Of a DNA stretch of 64,000 nt, positions 60,061 to 64,000 are shown in pieces; position 1 is the first letter of the stretch, and every line of letters begins with the position of its first letter. The position numbers and the translations under genes were made by a program. This DNA comes from Sinotaia quadrata (Eukaryota > Mollusca > Gastropoda > Architaenioglossa > Viviparidae): the NCBI GenBank assembly GCA_028829895.1, contig CM054180.1, positions 119,892,473-119,956,472 of the forward strand, given 5' to 3'. The notes below the pieces were generated by a model. That model was not told the DNA's origin, did not search any database, and saw nothing but the letters and a program-made list of their open reading frames with translations.

Positions 60061-61929
60061 TCACAAACTGGAAGGCTCGTTACAAGCCGACCCCGAGCTG
60101 AAGTTAGAGATGCAAGGGGTGAAGTCTATTTTTGGCCTGCTCCAGTGCACCTCCAAGAAAAGCCCGTGTGACGTATGCCAGTACTACGTCGCGTCAAGTT
60201 GTTACATAGACACACATGACATACACCATTGATGTTTGGGTGGGGCCCAGTTTATTTATGTCATGCCAAGGAACGTTTTATTGGCGGTGTGTGTTGTGAG
60301 TGAGTATCATGAATGTGAATAAATGGACGAACAGACGAACGGTGCAAAACAATAGTACAAATTCTTTCGTCCCTCTCAAAAACTATGAATAACAAGAGAG
60401 TTGAAAGATGGTTAAATCAGGATATTTATTTCCCGATTTAAAAGGGGCACTACTCTTTCGCACAGTGATTAATCATTCATTCAACTTTCCAATGTCATAC
60501 ACTCTGTGGGAAATAAGGGGAGGATGAAAATGATGAAATTCAAAATATAAAATAAAGATTAATTACACAATTCTTATGTGGCAAATGGGGCCACTTTAAC
60601 AATAGTTGACATATAGAATAAACATTAATTTTAACATTACAGTTCGTATTTCACAAATGATATAATAATGTTCATATTCTTAGAGTCCTAGAGTTAAGTA
60701 TGTGCGCGTTAGCCGTGCTAATTATTACTCACTATTAATGTCAGAGTTCCAAGGAGATGACGTAATTCTCACACATCACTTATAAGAGGCACTTCAAAGT
60801 GAAGACAGACGCAATTGATGCGTCGCATTACAGGTGAAGATTCTGGAGAATCTAGGCACCACTTTCAGATTATCACTGGGGAGAAATCTGAAATTTAGCT
60901 GACTGTTGTCAGCCTCGATAACTGTCGTTGTTTCTTGGTTGTCGTGGAAACGGACACCCCAACGACGTTTAGCATTATCGGATGGAGTCGTCCAGTGGGA
61001 TGTGTCGTCGCATTACATTGAGTGTAGAAATCCGGATATCTGTAAGATTTATCTCGGTGCTAGCCTCCCAATAGCGGTATAGAGCTGTCAAACCAGACTC
61101 AGACAGTGGGGTACAAAATTGGTCCCTCGTGTCGTTAACTGCATACAACCAGCGTCGCATACATCGGTTATTCTTGACAGTGAACTTTCCACTTTGCCAA
61201 AAATTATACTGAGTAATTTTGCCTCGTTACTCAATATATGGCATCAGACGGATGGAAAACGGATGGAAAGAGATTTTTGCAGCTTTCCTTTATGAAATCT
61301 CTGTACAGGAGAAAATTCATACGTGAAGTTAGACTGGCTTCAGACGAATCGACGTTTTCAACATTGAGTGTAAAATCTTCCTTTTGCCTCTTATATAGCT
61401 TCACTGAAGGTTTCCAGAACTTCCAGAAGCTATGCCTCATGTGACTCGATTTTCCCTTGGATATTTAGTGATGAGCGTGTTGCACGCTTTTCTGTGGTCA
61501 ATTCTAATGCGCACTGGCCTTTGGTCTCGTAAACAACATGTGACTAGTAGTGCGCAATTGTCCCAATTGTTCAATATACATATCTTTCACAAACTAATAT
61601 ATATATTCAATATGATACAATAACACACACTGCGTCACGAACGTCTGTCTACTAAAGAGATCTTAGGTGACCGTTACTGGAAGTTTACACATGATAATAT
61701 GAAAAATAACAAAACTCGGGTTACTTCAACTAGTTTTGTTAGCGTTTTTTTTAAAATGAAATAAAATATAATTTCTGATTTCCTGTGACACTAGTAATCA
61801 GTTATTAATTAATAAATAAAAATCATAACGAGTGAAGGGTGCCCAGAGGATCACAGACTGGTTTCTAATGCATTGCGCAATGAATCCAAGCTTCTCATAC
61901 TGTCGTTATGACCATCTACACTCTACAGC
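60061..61929. other. CpG-bearing segment, possibly retroelement leader
   Basis: Contains the HSE/TATA module (-), GTAATGCGACG motifs twice on the minus strand (about 60829 and 61012) and small open frames. It could be the promoter/leader of an unrecognised element on the minus strand. Confidence 0.3.
61388..61428 (-). promoter_or_regulatory. Heat-shock-element plus TATA promoter-like module
   Basis: On the minus strand two TTCTGGAA heat-shock dimers (61428-61421 and 61419-61412) lie about 14-30 bp upstream of CTATATAAGAGG (61399-61388). TTCnnGAA is the HSF dimer site; here the two dimers are one base closer than the canonical register. No recognisable open frame follows. It could drive a retroelement or an unrecognised transcript. 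Confidence 0.4.
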
Positions 61930-62140
61930 AACATCACCAACACAAAGAGCATCATTACTGTCACCACTAGCAACTTCATCATCATTGTCATCGCCAACAC
62001 CACTATTAGTAATATCATCAGAAGCATCATCATCACCACTACCATCATTTAATTATCAAACCACTGTCATCAATTTCATCATCAGAAGCAACATCATCAC
62101 CACTACCATCATTTAATTATCAAACCACTGTCATCATTTT

Positions 62141-62173
<33 letters not shown>

Positions 62174-62354
62174 GAGCATCACCACCACCATCTCGTCATC
62201 ACTATCGCCACTATCAACAATATCATCATCCCTATTAACAATTGCACGTCATCACTAACACCACACCAATCATTAATTATCAGCAGCAGCATTACCAGCA
62301 ACATCGCATCATCATCAACAGTTCTGCATTCATCATCATCATCATCATCATCAT
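61930..62354. repeat. Trinucleotide-rich block (CAT/CAC/CAG)
   Basis: ATC/ACC-type triplets fill the stretch. A 64-bp duplication starts at 62014 and 62078 (ATCATCAGAAGC...CCACTACCATCATTTAATTA). (CAG)10 lies at 62141-62172 and (CAT)8 at about 62331-62354. It is not called coding despite the open frames: stops occur and the composition is simple-repeat. Confidence 0.9.
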
Positions 62355-62488
62355 TGTATTCAACAGTCATATTTTGACAATAACAGTGAGCTAGTGACTT
62401 GTGCAACAGCAATTTGAACTTCTGGAATCAATATTTGTTACTTATTGCTCACGAATGTTGCGTCAGGATTTAAGACGGGGTGTGAATT

Positions 62489-62491
<3 letters not shown>

Positions 62492-62526
<35 letters not shown>

Positions 62527-62537
62527 GTGAGAGAGAG
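62492..62537. repeat. (GA)n microsatellite
   Basis: GA repeats with GTGA variants at the right side. Confidence 0.95.
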
Positions 62538-62782
62538 TGTTGCTGTTGTTGTTTTGGAGGAGGGTGTGTCGGACAGCGGGTGGTTCTCAAAAGAAATTTT
62601 GTCCAGTAAATATCTTTTTCTATTTCTTGTTCTTTTTCATATTTTTCCTTTATTTAAAAAACATAGCTATTCACGTTATCTCTAATTTATTCTATTCTGT
62701 TCATAACAAAGATTTATTTGCCAGGACGGGAGGTCGGATCAAATTCTTCTCTCTTGTAGTGGAAATGCTTATCCTTTATTCA

Positions 62783-62800
62783 CACAGTCACGTGACTGTG
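62783..62800. promoter_or_regulatory. 18-bp E-box palindrome
   Basis: CACAGTCACGTGACTGTG is perfectly palindromic and contains the same GTCACGTGAC core. No gene start can be tied to it. Confidence 0.3.
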
Positions 62801-63080
62801 CCGTAAATAGGTCTGTTCCATCATTGGTTAGGACAACCGTCGTGTAGCTAAAGGGAGACAGAAAGCATCATTGTAATCGAACAATGCGATGCGTTAAACA
62901 GACACTTAAACAAACTGTCGGCTTCGTTTGTCTCATAGAATAGGCAGTCTGTCTTTCGTGAAACGATTTAAAATAAAATTTTCGATTGCACAATGCTGAT
63001 GACGACAATCTGTGCAAGAATGAAAACACTGGGACAAATCAACAACGCCAGTGACCGTGGAGAGTGCAAGTGAATATTGT

Positions 63081-63082
<2 letters not shown>

Positions 63083-63174
<92 letters not shown>
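63083..63174. repeat. (GT)n microsatellite
   Basis: About 92 bp of GT with one TT interruption near 63115. Confidence 0.97.
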
Positions 63175-63175
<1 letters not shown>

Positions 63176-64000
63176 GAGATAGGACGCAGTAATACGGAGA
63201 GTGAATTCGATTGGTTAGAGAAATGGTTTAGTGTTCAGTTTAATGCTAGCTAATATTCAGTATAATAATGTCAAAGCATACCCATTTTGAAAAATTTGAA
63301 GACTTCAGTCAAGATTAAACAATATATCGGAAAAAGTTCATTTATGGCCGCTACCGTGGACGCTGCAGTCGAAAAGTTGCTCATTCACCGGAAGACGAAC
63401 AATAGACAAAGATCTAAACTCAAGGTGGTGGTGATTACGCTAACAAATTTAACGTGACCGCTGGGGCTTTAGTGGATCATTTCGTCATAAGACGTTCTCT
63501 GATTTGTAGTGCTCCCGTGGGTCATGCTCCCCTCACGAGTATTCGGAGAGCGCTGGCGGTGGTATGGGTTTTGGAGTTTTGTCTTGGAGATTGCTTAGTG
63601 CTGTCCTCAGTTCTTGATATTTTTTTAATGTCGTTGAGTTGTGTTCCTGTTGAGTTATATGTCCCCTATTTCTTGTGTCTGTGGCGTTGAAGTTGTACTT
63701 TTGTTCTTGTTGAATCTATATGTAGCGCTTTTGTTCCTTCGTCCGCTGCAAAACGTGTCTGGCCGGCAAAATAAGACTTTAGTCCGGTAATCCGTGGGCT
63801 AAAGTTGTGGTGGATGTTGTTGCTGTCGTTCCCGATGTTGAATGGGATGGGAGTTGGGAGGGGTGTCTTACAGAGCCCAGGCTAGTAGCACGCCAAGTCT
63901 GTACTTAGAGTATAATGCGCCCAGGATATTCAACCCCCATGTCCTTCTCACTGGTGTTGTTGTTGTTGGCGCTGTCGTCGTGGCTGATCCGGTATCCGTT

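Larger units (their letters stand above)
62538..64000. other. CpG-bearing DNA at the right edge; no gene identified
   Basis: GC content rises towards the end (63440-64000), with the open frame 63454-63690 not recognised. It might be the flank of a gene beyond the window. Confidence 0.3.

Noticed and set aside
61832..62116. ORF in the triplet-rich block
   Set aside because: Driven by CAT/CAC/CAG simple sequence; no conserved domain.

Overview
This is a eukaryotic, AT-rich, intron-bearing window with canonical GT-AG introns, many microsatellites and many decayed transposons. The mix of non-LTR and DNA transposons, long (CA)n, (CT)n and (TATC)n runs, and CpG-poor gene bodies beside CpG-richer intergenic DNA suggests an invertebrate, most likely a mollusc or another lophotrochozoan. 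That assignment is inference.

Only two protein-coding genes are well supported. The first is the 3' half of an EVI5-type gene (TBC Rab-GAP with a coiled-coil tail) on the + strand, about 5.77-15.3 kb. It has eight exons: seven coiled-coil exons, all phase 0, and a long Ser/acid-rich last exon ending in a PDZ-ligand-like C-terminus (ETTV). Its TBC domain lies upstream of the window. The second is a complete four-exon centromeric histone H3 (CENP-A/cenH3) gene on the - strand, 40805 to 37987. It encodes 165 residues and has the long loop 1, the Trp of the CENP-A targeting domain and a hydrophobic C-terminus. The two genes converge on about 22.7 kb of gene-free AT-rich DNA.

Transposons delimited here by terminal inverted repeats and target-site duplications (TSDs): a hAT element at 2017-2876 (TSD GTGCTGTC); a MITE at 8085-8452 flanked by TTAA, inserted 44 bp before an EVI5 exon; a pogo/Tc1-like element at 18850-19604 (TA); nested piggyBac-like termini at 28259-30895 and about 28428-29821; a hAT element with a broken transposase 3' end at 34427-35285; and a 211-bp hAT MITE at 52221-52431 that landed in a 30-bp minisatellite. 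A long unclassified repeat occurs twice (20.7-22.3 kb on -, 58.5-60.06 kb on +) with a short third piece near 3.0 kb. Helitron-helicase and RTE-endonuclease relics lie at 55.0-55.4 kb and 58.04-58.56 kb, both on -.

From about 41 kb to the end the DNA is less AT-rich and has more CpG. It holds minisatellites (37, 107, 32, 28, 30 and 62 bp units), long microsatellites, an isolated heat-shock-element/TATA module, and E-box palindromes, but no gene I can name. No new multi-gene system is evident. The most interesting items are the cenH3 gene, the tandem duplication of an EVI5 splice donor, and the transposon insertions that can be read precisely.
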